A stretch of DNA of 18,285 bases from Streptococcaceae bacterium (GCA_031285105.1 JAITWV010000412.1:1-18285); one strand, 5' to 3'. Positions 1 through 8,536 are shown, numbered from the stretch's first letter. The notes: a model not told the origin generated them from the sequence alone. Numbers and translations: made by a program.

Positions 1-118
1 GTTTCATAACATATTTATATATTAGCTCAAATTGTAACCGCCGTCAACAGAAAAATTAACCGATTTTAATTTTATTTTAAAGTATATACCATATTGTTTT
101 TACTTTTTCTTCCTTCAA

Positions 119-177
119 GGTTCGCAAAATTAAAACAAGAAATTAGTTTTAATTTTGCAAACCTAATTTCTTGTTTT
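119..177 (-). terminator. Overlapping inverted repeats downstream of the ABC ATPase gene
   Basis: Two inverted repeats share sequence just beyond the stop codon of the leftward ABC ATPase gene. The first pairs 119-136 with 146-163 (18 bp, one mismatch, 9-nt loop). The second pairs 132-146 with 163-177 (15 bp, perfect, 16-nt loop). They cannot form together. The likely role is transcription termination or 3'-end protection of the transporter mRNA. The T-rich tract expected after the stem is only moderate on this strand, so the exact terminating hairpin is uncertain. The remaining bases 1-118 show no gene. Confidence 0.6.
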
Positions 178-183
178 GTTGTT

Positions 184-921
184 TTATTTGTTTAGGAAAC
201 GTGACAAAAATGCTTTCGTTCGTTCTTCTTTAGGGTTTTCAAAAATTTCTTCAGGGGAACCTTCCTCAGCAATGACTCCTTTATCCATGAAAATAACACG
301 ATCAGAAACATCACGAGCAAATTGCATTTCATGAGTGACAATGACCATCGTTAAACCGCTTTGAGCTAATGCTTGCATGGTGTCTAGTACTTCTCCGACC
401 ATTTCAGGATCAAGGGCGGATGTTGGTTCGTCAAATAAAATAACTTCAGGATCCATAGAAATCGCTCGGGCAATCGCAACACGCTGTTTTTGTCCACCAG
501 ATAATTGCGAAGGTTTTGCATTGATAAATTTGCCCATTCCAACTTTTTCAAGATTTTCAACTGCGATTTTTTTGGCTTCTTCTTTTGTTCTTTTCAAAAC
601 CGAAACTTGTCCTGCCATCACATTTTCAAGGACATTCATATTGTTGAATAAGTTAAATGATTGGAAAACCATGCCTAGATGTGTGCGATATTTCGGAACA
701 TTAAAGCCTGGTGCTAATACGTTTTCGCCATTGTAAATAATTTCTCCACCAGTTGGCTTTTCTAACAGATTGATTGAACGAAGCAAGGTAGATTTCCCTG
801 AACCAGATGAGCCGATAATGGAAATCACTTCACCTTTATTGACCGCAAGATGGATGTCTTTTAGCACTTCATTGGCTCCAAAAGATTTTTTTAAATGATT
901 GATTTCTAAAATAGTCGTCAT
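184..921 (-). CDS. Amino-acid ABC transporter ATP-binding protein (GlnQ-like; probably lysine or basic amino acid)
   Basis: A 245-residue cytoplasmic ATPase that powers uptake by the permease encoded just upstream. It shows a complete polar-amino-acid ABC ATPase core: Walker A GSSGSGKST near residue 37, the Q-loop in VFQSFN, signature LSGGQKQR near residue 141, Walker B VILFDEPTSALDPE and the switch histidine in VTHEM. Length is normal for the family. Its ATG overlaps the permease stop codon by one base (TAATG) and GGAGG lies upstream, so the two are translationally coupled. Sequence alone would suggest glutamine, but the operon is preceded by a lysine riboswitch, so a basic amino acid is the better inference. 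The biochemical substrate cannot be read from the ATPase. Confidence 0.93.
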   Translation of the reverse strand: MTTILEINHLKKSFGANEVLKDIHLAVNKGEVISIIGSSGSGKSTLLRSINLLEKPTGGEIIYNGENVLAPGFNVPKYRTHLGMVFQSFNLFNNMNVLENVMAGQVSVLKRTKEEAKKIAVENLEKVGMGKFINAKPSQLSGGQKQRVAIARAISMDPEVILFDEPTSALDPEMVGEVLDTMQALAQSGLTMVIVTHEMQFARDVSDRVIFMDKGVIAEEGSPEEIFENPKEERTKAFLSRFLNK

Positions 922-2510
922 TAGTTTTCCTCCAATTCTTGCGTTTGCATTTGATTTTGAATTGCAATATAAGCATCAGGTCCGTCCATTTTGCGTTCGA
1001 CAAAGCGTAAAATGCGTGTGATAGTGAATGTTAAGACAAAGTAAATCACACAAATAACGGCAAATGTTTGGAAATACATGAAGTTTTGTTGCGCAACAGT
1101 CGTCCCTTGAAAGAACAATTCAGTAACGGCAATAACTGATAAAACAGAAGTATCTTTAATATTAATCACAAACTCATTACCAGTTGCAGGTAAAATATTA
1201 CGCATTACTTGTGGCAAAACAACTTTTCGCATTGTTTGAGCATGCGTCATTCCAATTGCTTGAGCTGCTTCAAATTGTCCTTTATCCACCGAATAAATTC
1301 CACCACGCACGATTTCAGACATATATGCACCTGTATTAATCGAAACGATGAATAACGCCGCAGACATTCGATCAATATTGATGCCAAACGCCAGTGCTGT
1401 TCCATAATAAAGCACCATGGCTTGTACAATCATCGGTGTCCCACGGAAAATTTCGATATATGCTGAAATAATCCAACCAATAATTTTGTGTAGCCAATAG
1501 AATGCTTTGTTGGTAATTTCAGGAATCGTTCTAAAGACACCAATTAATAAACCAATAAACGTCCCGATAATTGTTCCTACAAGAGAAATGAGTAAAGTTG
1601 TTTGTGTGCCACGTAAAAATTGTGGACCATTCACGCGAATAATTTCCATTACTTGTTCATACCAAGGTTTATTACTTTCGTTACCGACTTCAGGTTGAAC
1701 CTTAACCATTTCTTTCATTAAAGCTTCACGATCAGCCGTTGTAAAAGTAGCTAACCATTCGTTCATTGAAGCCAAATTTTCATCATTTTTGCGCACACCA
1801 ATTGAAACCATGGTCTGTGATGGGTCTAAAGTAAATCCTTTTCCATCAGCAAATTGAATCATTTTGAAGTTTGGATTGGCATTTTCAGCAGTCATTCCTT
1901 CGGGCTGTTCTGCCACATAAGCATCAATTGAACCAGCTAATAAGGCTACACGCATCGATGAAAAATCACGAGAGGCCGGTTGTTTGCTAACTTGTGGAAT
2001 TTGAGTAATCATATCGTAATGGAACGTGCCAAGTTGTGCGGTTACTTTTGCACCTTTAAAATCAGCTAAAGAAGTCGCTTGAGCAAATTTGCCATTTTTA
2101 TTAACCATCAAGACTAATTTTGAATTGTAGTAACTATCTGTAAAATCAATTTGTTGACGTCTTTCTTCTGTTGGTGACATTCCAGCAATAATGGCATCAA
2201 TTCGTCCAGATGTTAAAGCAGGCAATAAACCATCCCAAGAAGATTTCACGATAACTAATTCTTTGTTTAAATGTGCCGCCAGTTTTTTGGCTACTTGTAC
2301 ATCATAACCATTTGCCCATTGACCGCTAACCCCATCAATTGGGACAGCACCATTTGAGTTATCATTTTGCGTCCAGTTAAATGGTGCATAAGCTGCTTCC
2401 ATTCCGACTCTTAATTGTTCACTTGTTTGCGCACTTGCTTTGGTGCTTGAGATAAAGAATAAACAAAGTAGAAATGATAAGACAAGAAAAATTGCATTTG
2501 TTTTTTTCAT
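921..2510 (-). CDS. Fused substrate-binding protein/permease of an amino-acid ABC importer
   Basis: A 529-residue protein combining a solute-binding domain and a membrane permease. I place the start at the ATG at 2510-2508 (MKKTNAIFLV), preceded by AAGGGG. A longer reading frame to 2642 would translate through the riboswitch and terminator and is rejected. Residues 1-27 form a signal peptide ending ASA; about 30-270 are a family-3 binding domain (RVGMEAAYAPFNW near its start, DGLLPALTSGRIDAI further on); about 290-510 are the permease with the EAA loop (EAAQAIGMTHAQTMRKVVLP). One binding domain is present, unlike the tandem pair of Lactococcus GlnP. It forms the importer with the downstream ATPase. 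Lysine, rather than glutamine, is inferred from the upstream riboswitch. Confidence 0.93.
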   Translation of the reverse strand: MKKTNAIFLVLSFLLCLFFISSTKASAQTSEQLRVGMEAAYAPFNWTQNDNSNGAVPIDGVSGQWANGYDVQVAKKLAAHLNKELVIVKSSWDGLLPALTSGRIDAIIAGMSPTEERRQQIDFTDSYYNSKLVLMVNKNGKFAQATSLADFKGAKVTAQLGTFHYDMITQIPQVSKQPASRDFSSMRVALLAGSIDAYVAEQPEGMTAENANPNFKMIQFADGKGFTLDPSQTMVSIGVRKNDENLASMNEWLATFTTADREALMKEMVKVQPEVGNESNKPWYEQVMEIIRVNGPQFLRGTQTTLLISLVGTIIGTFIGLLIGVFRTIPEITNKAFYWLHKIIGWIISAYIEIFRGTPMIVQAMVLYYGTALAFGINIDRMSAALFIVSINTGAYMSEIVRGGIYSVDKGQFEAAQAIGMTHAQTMRKVVLPQVMRNILPATGNEFVINIKDTSVLSVIAVTELFFQGTTVAQQNFMYFQTFAVICVIYFVLTFTITRILRFVERKMDGPDAYIAIQNQMQTQELEEN

Positions 2511-2539
2511 ATTGACCAACCCCTTAAAATAATTTTTTA

Positions 2540-2574
2540 CACAAAAAAAGCAATCTTCAAAAGGTGAGATTGCT
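2540..2574 (-). terminator. Intrinsic terminator of the lysine riboswitch
   Basis: On the minus strand AGCAATCT (2574-2567) pairs with AGATTGCT (2556-2549) across a 10-nt loop and is followed by seven T residues (2549-2543). It sits between the riboswitch aptamer and the permease ATG, the position expected for the expression platform of a lysine-OFF switch. With lysine bound the terminator should form; without it an alternative pairing should permit read-through. Confidence 0.85.
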
Positions 2575-2589
2575 AACGTCTTATGTACA

Positions 2590-2788
2590 TAAGTATTGTA
2601 CTGTAACGAATAGCTCAACGCAAATGATATGCGACAGTTCAATGAGTTTCTCCCATTGCCCCAATTAAATATACTAGGAAATATATCTAATTTCGGCGTT
2701 TTTACCTCCAGTTAAGTTCATAGCCTTCCTAAGCTTCCTTAACTTTCCTTGCAAACGCGACCTCTACCGATTAATTATTTAAGTGTAT
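2590..2788 (-). promoter_or_regulatory. Lysine riboswitch (L-box)
   Basis: Read on the minus strand, the leader contains the conserved blocks of the lysine aptamer in order: GGTAGAGGTCGCG (about 2767-2755), an AAGTTAAGG segment, CTGGAGGTAAAAACGCCGAAAT (about 2711-2690, given as key blocks GGAGG and GCCGAA), TTGGGGCAATGGGAGAAACT (about 2665-2646) and CATTGAACTGTCGC (about 2644-2631). These match the L-box described for lysC and lysine transporter leaders. The five-way-junction stems can be drawn with some G-U pairs. It is followed by an intrinsic terminator and the permease gene, so lysine should repress the importer. Confidence 0.88.
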
Positions 2789-2795
2789 GCTAGGT

Positions 2796-2824
2796 ATCAT
2801 AAAGGGTAGGTGATGAAAAGTCAA
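2796..2824 (-). promoter_or_regulatory. Promoter of the lysine-regulated ABC operon
   Basis: On the minus strand TTGACT (2824-2819) is followed by a 17-bp spacer and TATGAT (2801-2796), a near-consensus sigma-A promoter. Transcription would begin near 2788, directly ahead of the riboswitch aptamer. Confidence 0.8.
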
Positions 2825-2925
2825 GCGATTAGTTTCGTTGAGTTTCAAGTTTTTTCAAAAAAGTTTATAATTAATCTTGGAAAAATGATTTTTTTGCGTA
2901 TTTATATAATAAGGGAGTAAAGAAT

Positions 2926-4164
2926 TTGAAAGCAGAAATTATTGCAGTTGGTACAGAAGTTTTAATGGGACAAGTGATTAATTCTAATGCAGCAGTTATC
3001 TCAGAAAGCTTAAATGACTTAGGTGTGGATGTTGTTTATCACACGACAGTTGGAGATAATAAGGAAAGATTATTTAATTGTATCAAACAAGCAAGTTCGC
3101 GTGTGGACTTGGTATTATTATCAGGTGGATTAGGACCGACACCTGATGATTTGACTCGTGATGTTTTAGCACAGTATTTGAACGAAGACTTAGTGCGCTT
3201 TGAACCAGGTTATGAAAAATTACTTGATTATTTTGCACAAACTGGACGTGAGCATACTAAAAACAATGATTTACAAGTATTAACCTTAAAAAATGGGATT
3301 GCCTTACCGAATGAAACAGGTTTTGCGATTGGGACATATATCGAAAAAAATGAAACGATTTATGTCACCTTACCTGGTCCACCTAGTGAGTTAATTCCGA
3401 TGTTAAAAAATCACTTTCTTCCATTATTAGCAGGGCAAAAAGGAGTGGGTGCTCATCTTTATACTAGAGTTTTACGTTTTTATGGTATCGGAGAAAGTCA
3501 ATTAGTAACGAGGCTTTCTTCGTTGATTGATACCCAAGAGCAAGTAACCATCGCGCCATACGCTAAAACGGCTGAAGTGACTTTAAGATTGGCAACCAAA
3601 TTGAGCGAAAATGCCTTAGATGAAGTGGAAAAGAAAATTCTACAAACAGCAGATGTTGGAGAATTTTTCTATGGATATGGCGATGAAAATTCTTTGGTGC
3701 AAGTAAGTGTTGATTTGTTAAAAGAAAAAGGTAAAACAATTACTGCAGCTGAAAGTTTAACAGCAGGCAAATTTCAATCAAGTCTAGGAGATATTGCAGG
3801 AGTTTCTAGTGTCTTTAAAGGAGGATTTGTCACTTATTCTTTAGAAACAAAAGCAGATTTTTTACAAATTGATGTTACTAAATTAGCTCAACATGGAATG
3901 ATTAGTGAATTTAGTGCTGAAAAAATGGCAGAACAAGCATTAAAATTAGCAAAAAGTGACTATGCTTTATCATTTACAGGTGTGGCAGGACCTGATGAAA
4001 TGGAAGAAAAAAAAGTTGGAACAGTCTTTATTGGTCTAGCAAGAAAAGGACAGAAAACGCTAGTTGAAGAATGTCATTTTCCTAGAAATCGCAAATATAT
4101 TCGAATAAGTGCGGTAATGAAAGGACTAGACGTGTTACGACGAGAATTACTAGAAAATAAGTAA
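2926..4164 (+). CDS. cinA: CinA-family protein (competence/damage-inducible; pyridine nucleotide salvage)
   Basis: A 412-residue CinA, the usual length. The start is TTG at 2926, with AGGGAG eight bases upstream. The N-terminal half (about 1-170) is a molybdopterin-binding-like (MoCF) domain with AEIIAVGTEVLMGQ and LSGGLGPTPDD. The C-terminal half (about 255-412) is the CinA amidase domain with TAAESLTAGKF and FTGVAGPD. In characterised relatives these domains act as ADP-ribose pyrophosphatase and NMN deamidase. In Gram-positive bacteria the gene often lies next to recA and can be part of the competence regulon, as it is here, 69 bp upstream of recA. A divergent promoter in 2820-2925 is likely, but only a weak -10 (TATAAT, 2866-2871) is visible. 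Confidence 0.95.
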   Translation: MKAEIIAVGTEVLMGQVINSNAAVISESLNDLGVDVVYHTTVGDNKERLFNCIKQASSRVDLVLLSGGLGPTPDDLTRDVLAQYLNEDLVRFEPGYEKLLDYFAQTGREHTKNNDLQVLTLKNGIALPNETGFAIGTYIEKNETIYVTLPGPPSELIPMLKNHFLPLLAGQKGVGAHLYTRVLRFYGIGESQLVTRLSSLIDTQEQVTIAPYAKTAEVTLRLATKLSENALDEVEKKILQTADVGEFFYGYGDENSLVQVSVDLLKEKGKTITAAESLTAGKFQSSLGDIAGVSSVFKGGFVTYSLETKADFLQIDVTKLAQHGMISEFSAEKMAEQALKLAKSDYALSFTGVAGPDEMEEKKVGTVFIGLARKGQKTLVEECHFPRNRKYIRISAVMKGLDVLRRELLENK

Positions 4165-4170
4165 GAACAC

Positions 4171-4199
4171 TTGAAATTCAATTTAAACTGAAATATAAT
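4171..4199 (+). promoter_or_regulatory. recA promoter
   Basis: TTGAAA (4171-4176), a 17-bp spacer and TATAAT (4194-4199) form a strong sigma-A promoter in the short gap between cinA and recA. RecA can therefore be made independently of cinA. I see no clear SOS (GAAC-N4-GTTC) box overlapping it. Confidence 0.8.
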
Positions 4200-4233
4200 A
4201 AATACTATACAATCGAAATGGAGAAAGTGAAAC

Positions 4234-5415
4234 ATGGCGAAAAAAGCGAAAAAAGAAGGAAAAGCAGCTGTTGGGCAGGTAACTGAAACAGCAGCACGTG
4301 AAAAAGCACTTACTGATGCATTAAAGAAAATAGAAAAAGATTTTGGTAAAGGTGCTATCATGAAGTTAGGTGAAAAAGCCGACCAAAAAATCTCAACTGT
4401 TCCATCTGGTTCATTAGCATTAGATGTCGCTTTAGGTGTAGGTGGTTACCCTCGTGGCCGTATTATCGAAATTTATGGACCGGAAAGTTCTGGTAAAACA
4501 ACTGTAGCTTTACATGCGATTGCTTCAGTACAAAAAAACGGTGGAACAGCAGCGTTTATTGATGCTGAACATGCCTTAGATCCTGCGTATGCACATGCTT
4601 TAGGGGTAAACATTGATGAATTATATCTTTCACAACCAGATACTGGTGAACAAGGATTAGCAATTGCTGAAAACTTAATCGAGTCTGGTGCGGTAGATAT
4701 TGTTGTTATTGACTCAGTAGCAGCTTTAGTACCTCGTCAAGAGATTGATGGTGAAATGGGAGACTCTCACGTTGGTTTACAAGCACGTATGATGTCACAA
4801 GCATTGCGTAAGTTGTCAGGACAAATCAACAAAACAAAAACGATCGCTATTTTCATCAACCAATTGCGTGAAAAAGTTGGTGTGATGTTTGGAAATCCAG
4901 AAACAACTCCGGGTGGACGTGCATTGAAATTTTATTCAACCGTTCGACTAGAAGTTCGTGGTGGACAACAAATTAAAGACGGCACAGAGTCAACAGGTAA
5001 AGACGTTAAAATCAAAGTGGTCAAAAATAAAGTGGCTCCACCATTTAAAGTAGCCGAAGTACAAGTCATGTACGGTGAAGGGATTTCTCCAGCAGGTGAG
5101 TTGATTAAGATGGCAACGGAAAAAGAAATCATCGAAAAAGCTGGTTCATGGTATTCATATAACGGAGAACGTATTGGACAAGGAACAGAAAAAGTGAAGA
5201 AATTCTTGAATGAAAACCAAGAAATCATGGAAGAAATCACTCACAAGGTTCGTGTGGCTTATGGTATGGATGAGGGAACACCAGAAGAATTGGCACAACT
5301 TGAAGTAAAAGATGAAAAAACAAAAAAGACATCAAGTAAAAAAGAAGCTGATGTAGTGGAAGACGAAGCGCCATTAGATGTTGATGGTGAACAAGAAGAA
5401 CTTCCATTAGATTAG
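4234..5415 (+). CDS. recA: Recombinase RecA
   Basis: A 393-residue RecA: ATP-dependent strand exchange, LexA co-protease activity and recombinational repair in the cytoplasm. Walker A GPESSGKTT lies at 82-90, Walker B VDIVVIDSVAAL near 155, the L2 loop region around GNPETTPGGRALKF, and the conserved KNKVAPPF further on. The protein is a little long. It has a lysine- and alanine-rich N-terminal extension of about 20 residues and an extended, highly acidic C-terminal tail ending ELPLD, which in other RecA proteins moderates DNA binding. GGAG lies 10 bases before the ATG. No convincing terminator is seen immediately after the gene. Confidence 0.98.
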   Translation: MAKKAKKEGKAAVGQVTETAAREKALTDALKKIEKDFGKGAIMKLGEKADQKISTVPSGSLALDVALGVGGYPRGRIIEIYGPESSGKTTVALHAIASVQKNGGTAAFIDAEHALDPAYAHALGVNIDELYLSQPDTGEQGLAIAENLIESGAVDIVVIDSVAALVPRQEIDGEMGDSHVGLQARMMSQALRKLSGQINKTKTIAIFINQLREKVGVMFGNPETTPGGRALKFYSTVRLEVRGGQQIKDGTESTGKDVKIKVVKNKVAPPFKVAEVQVMYGEGISPAGELIKMATEKEIIEKAGSWYSYNGERIGQGTEKVKKFLNENQEIMEEITHKVRVAYGMDEGTPEELAQLEVKDEKTKKTSSKKEADVVEDEAPLDVDGEQEELPLD

Positions 5416-5442
5416 ATTGCTTGAAAGATTTTGAGAAAAAGA

Positions 5443-5471
5443 TTGTTTTTTGATTGTATTTTTGATATTAT
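5443..5471 (+). promoter_or_regulatory. Promoter of the manganese-riboswitch/P-type ATPase unit
   Basis: TTGTTT (5443-5448), a 17-bp spacer and TATTAT (5466-5471) lie just upstream of the riboswitch. They would start transcription near 5478, leaving a short leader before the aptamer. Confidence 0.55.
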
Positions 5472-5491
5472 CATTGTAACAAATACATGTG

Positions 5492-5600
5492 AATATCCTT
5501 AGGGAGTAATCGGCAAGAGGGTACTTTTGCTATAATATCAACAGTAAGCAAGGAGTTTATTCTTTGCTGGTATTATATGAAATGATGAGACTTTGGACTA
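5492..5600 (+). promoter_or_regulatory. yybP-ykoY (Mn2+-sensing) riboswitch
   Basis: The leader contains the hallmark loop TAGGGAGTA (5499-5507) closed by a P1 helix (TCC..AG near 5495 with CT..GGA ending 5597). A second hairpin is GCAAGAG/CTTTTGC (5514-5530). A long arm pairs TATAATATC (5531-5539) with GGTATTATA (5569-5577), capped by a GCAAGGA/TCTTTGC stem, then GAGACTTTGG. This order matches the yybP-ykoY aptamer, the same class as the Lactococcus lactis yoaB riboswitch that also controls a P-type ATPase. The 3' side of P1 overlaps the 5' arm of the following terminator, so metal binding should block termination (ON switch). Confidence 0.8.
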
Positions 5601-5634
5601 GTGAATAACTTGTCTAAAAGTCTCATCATTTTTT
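5581..5634 (+). terminator. Riboswitch-controlled intrinsic terminator
   Basis: AATGATGAGACTTT (5581-5594) pairs perfectly over 14 bp with AAAGTCTCATCATT (5617-5630) and is followed by six T residues (5629-5634). The loop can extend the stem through GACTAGT/ACTTGTC. The 5' arm is shared with the P1 strand of the manganese aptamer, making the two structures mutually exclusive. Confidence 0.88.
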
Positions 5635-5695
5635 GTTAATCAAGTCAAGATATTCCATTCAAAATGTATAAATAAACTATTTGGAGGCTTTCAAA

Positions 5696-8371
5696 TTGAA
5701 AGAAAATTATCAAAAAACAATTGAACAAATAATGTCTGAATTGAATACATCAGCTAGTGGATTAAGTGCTAACTTTGCATCTGAGAAGTTAAAGGTCGAT
5801 GGTTATAATCAATTAAAAAATGCTCCGAAAAAATCAACAATTAAATTATTTTTGGAAACACTAAAAGATGCGATGGTCATTATTTTACTATTAGTTGTTG
5901 TCATTCAAATTTTAATGGGCAATTGGATTGAGTCAACTGTTATCATTACAGTTTTACTTTTAAATTCTTTTGTAAGTGTGATTCAAGAAAAAAAGGCGGA
6001 AAGTTCATTAGATACACTCAAAAATTTATCTGCCCCTAATGCACGAGTGATTCGTGAGGGCAAAGAAACAACTGTTCTAGCTAAAGAATTGGTTATTGGT
6101 GATATTGTTTTACTTGAAGCAGGTGATTGTATTCCAGCTGATGGTCGTTTAATTGAAGCTAGTTCGCTAAAAGTTGATGAAGGAATGTTGACGGGAGAGT
6201 CTACCCAAGCGGATAAGGAAGTCACTTCAATTGAAAAAAATGTCCCAATTGGTGATCGTGTGAATATGGTTTTTTCAGGAACAATTGCAACTTATGGACG
6301 TGGTATTTTCATTGTGACTCAAACTGGTACTCAGACACAAATTGGTCAAGTGGCTAGTTTACTTGAAGGTGCTGAAGAAACAACCACTCCTTTACAACGC
6401 AATTTAGACAAGTTTAGTAAAAAATTATCTCTAGCAATTCTGGCTTTGGCATTGGGGATTTTGATTTTTAAAATTACTCAAATTGTCATTCAAGGGTCAA
6501 ATAATCCAAGCGCAGATATTATTGACGCGTTCATGTTGGCCATTGCGGTTGCGGTTGCGGCAATTCCTGAGGCTTTAAAGTCAATTGTCACGATTATTTT
6601 GTCAATTGGCACGAAGAAAATGGCTCGTCAAAATGCGATTATTCGTAAATTAACAGCAGTAGAAACTTTAGGCTCAACAAGTATTATTTGTACGGATAAA
6701 ACAGGTACATTAACACAAAATAAAATGACCGTTGTTGATAATTTTCTAATAAATGAAGAAAAAGCAGATTTCACAAAAGACAACTGGACAAAAGCACAAG
6801 AGTATCTAATTCAGATTTCAAGTTTAGCTAATGATGCTTCGATTACACAAGAAGAAGTGAAACTCGGTGATCCAACCGAAACAGCTTTAATTGATTTTGT
6901 TGGTAAGGTAAATCGCTCGTATCAAAAAATGCGCGAAAATGCGCCACGCCTAGCAGAGTTACCATTTGATTCCGATCGTAAATTAATGTCAAGTGTGCAT
7001 CTGCTTGAAGGGCAAAAACTACTTTTAACGAAAGGTGCACCAGATGTTTTATTTAATCGTGCCACACAGGTATTAATTAATAACGAAGTAACCGCTATAA
7101 CACCAGATATCTTGGAAGAGTTCAAAAAGAAAAATGAAGAATTCTCCAATCGTGCCTTACGGGTTTTAGCATTTGCTTACAAAACAATTGAAACCAATGA
7201 AATTACCTTTGAAGATGAAGAAAATCTGATATTAGTCGGTTTACTTGCCATGATTGATCCACCACGTGAAGAAGTTTATGAAGCAATTCAAGAAGCAAAA
7301 TCAGCAGGTATCAAAACAATCATGATAACCGGCGATCACAAAACGACCGCGAAGGCAATTGCACGTGAAATTGGTATTTTTGAAGATGGCGATATTGCAT
7401 TAACTGGACTTGAGTTAGATGAATTAACGGAGCATCAATTATTTGAAATGCTCGAAAAAATTTCCGTTTATGCTCGCGTGTCACCAGAAAACAAAATTCG
7501 TATAGTCAAAGCTTGGCAGGAAAAAGGATGTATTTCAGCGATGACTGGTGATGGTGTCAATGATGCGCCGGCTTTAAAACAAGCAGATATCGGGATTGCG
7601 ATGGGAACAGGAACGGATGTCGCAAAAGATGCAGCGAGCATGGTACTTTCTGATGATAATTTTACATCCATCGTTCATGCCATTGCCTTAGGTCGTAATG
7701 TCTTTGATAATATTAAAAAAGTCATTTCTTATCTCTTTGCCGGAAACTTAGGAGCAATTATTGCAATTGTCGTTTCAATGTTGATGGGTTGGAATGCACC
7801 ATTTACTGCACTCCAATTATTGTTTATTAATTTGGTAAACGATTCTGTGCCAGCAATTGCGATTGGTTTAGAAAAGGGCGAACCATCTATCATGAAAAAA
7901 GCACCACGTGACCCTAAAAAAGGATTATTTACAGGTCAAACGCTGATTTCAGTTATTTATCGTGGTATCTTAATAGCCGCATCAGTTATTGCTGCTCAAT
8001 GGATTGGTATGCAAGTTTCTTCTGAAATAGTCGTAGCGATGACCTTTTCAACACTAATTTGGAGCCGTACATTGCAAACATTTGTTGCAAGATCGAACTC
8101 GCAAACAATTTTCCAAACAGGATTAATGAGTAACAAAGCCGTTTTAGTAGCAATTGCTTTTTGTGGAAGCTTGTATGGATTGACTTTATTGCCGCAAATT
8201 CGTGCATTATTTTCTATCCCACAATCATTTGGTTTATTAGAAGTCGCAATTTCAATTGGTTTATCATTAGCAGCAATTTTAATGATGGAATTAACGAAAT
8301 TTGCTGTAAATAAAATCGAAATGACGAAGACAAGTGAAATAGCTGTGGCAAAGTTGAAATTAGAAAAATAA
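5696..8371 (+). CDS. P-type cation-translocating ATPase, probable Mn2+/Ca2+ exporter
   Basis: An 891-residue P2-type ATPase from a TTG start at 5696, eight bases after GGAGG. It has an actuator-domain TGES near residue 166, a phosphorylation site CTDKTGTLTQ near 333, nucleotide-domain KGAPD, MITGDH, and hinge TGDGVNDAPAL near 616. About ten membrane helices are expected, including M4 with AAIPEAL and M6 with NLVNDSVPA, the positions that bind Ca2+ or Mn2+ in SERCA/PMR1-type pumps. It pumps cations across the cytoplasmic membrane using ATP. The upstream Mn2+ riboswitch argues for manganese efflux or detoxification, like L. lactis YoaB and streptococcal MgtA. Calcium cannot be excluded from sequence. 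It is a monocistronic unit. Confidence 0.93.
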   Translation: MKENYQKTIEQIMSELNTSASGLSANFASEKLKVDGYNQLKNAPKKSTIKLFLETLKDAMVIILLLVVVIQILMGNWIESTVIITVLLLNSFVSVIQEKKAESSLDTLKNLSAPNARVIREGKETTVLAKELVIGDIVLLEAGDCIPADGRLIEASSLKVDEGMLTGESTQADKEVTSIEKNVPIGDRVNMVFSGTIATYGRGIFIVTQTGTQTQIGQVASLLEGAEETTTPLQRNLDKFSKKLSLAILALALGILIFKITQIVIQGSNNPSADIIDAFMLAIAVAVAAIPEALKSIVTIILSIGTKKMARQNAIIRKLTAVETLGSTSIICTDKTGTLTQNKMTVVDNFLINEEKADFTKDNWTKAQEYLIQISSLANDASITQEEVKLGDPTETALIDFVGKVNRSYQKMRENAPRLAELPFDSDRKLMSSVHLLEGQKLLLTKGAPDVLFNRATQVLINNEVTAITPDILEEFKKKNEEFSNRALRVLAFAYKTIETNEITFEDEENLILVGLLAMIDPPREEVYEAIQEAKSAGIKTIMITGDHKTTAKAIAREIGIFEDGDIALTGLELDELTEHQLFEMLEKISVYARVSPENKIRIVKAWQEKGCISAMTGDGVNDAPALKQADIGIAMGTGTDVAKDAASMVLSDDNFTSIVHAIALGRNVFDNIKKVISYLFAGNLGAIIAIVVSMLMGWNAPFTALQLLFINLVNDSVPAIAIGLEKGEPSIMKKAPRDPKKGLFTGQTLISVIYRGILIAASVIAAQWIGMQVSSEIVVAMTFSTLIWSRTLQTFVARSNSQTIFQTGLMSNKAVLVAIAFCGSLYGLTLLPQIRALFSIPQSFGLLEVAISIGLSLAAILMMELTKFAVNKIEMTKTSEIAVAKLKLEK

Positions 8372-8395
8372 TAATGATTACATCTGTGAGTGTGT

Positions 8396-8432
8396 AAAAA
8401 AGAGCAATCCCACCCATCAAGTGAAACTGCTC
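8396..8432 (-). terminator. Terminator of the tRNA-Leu gene
   Basis: On the minus strand GAGCAGTTTCAC (8432-8421) pairs with GTGGGATTGCTC (8413-8402), with G-U pairs and one internal mismatch, then six T residues (8401-8396). It lies 19 bases beyond the tRNA 3' end. Confidence 0.75.
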
Positions 8433-8450
8433 AAAACCTTATAATATCAA

Positions 8451-8536
8451 TGCGGAGAAAGGGACTTGAACCCTCACGACCAAAGTAGGTCACAAGATCC
8501 TTAGTCTTGCGCGTCTGCCAATTCCGCCATCTCCGC
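8451..8536 (-). tRNA. tRNA-Leu (anticodon AAG)
   Basis: The minus strand folds as a class II tRNA of 86 nt. The acceptor is GCGGAGA/TCTCCGC with discriminator A; the D-arm starts at GCGGAATTGGCAGACGC; the anticodon stem CAAGA/TCTTG holds loop CTAAGGA, giving anticodon AAG; the long variable arm and the T-loop GGTTCAAGTCC follow. CCA is not encoded. The 5' half, from the anticodon loop to the start, is part of the attL core and was probably supplied by the integrated element. The 3' half is original chromosome. Confidence 0.95.

Noticed and set aside
2511..2642. Longer permease start at 2642
   Set aside because: It would translate through the 3' part of the lysine riboswitch and its terminator; the ATG at 2510 has a ribosome site and begins a proper signal peptide.
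4165..4233. SOS (LexA/DinR) box at recA
   Set aside because: GAACACTTGAAA resembles half a box only; the second half-site GTTC is missing.
6843..7149. Antisense frames within the P-type ATPase and similar shadows in recA, the exporter and the integrase
   Set aside because: They lie opposite well-supported genes, lack ribosome sites and show no protein features.
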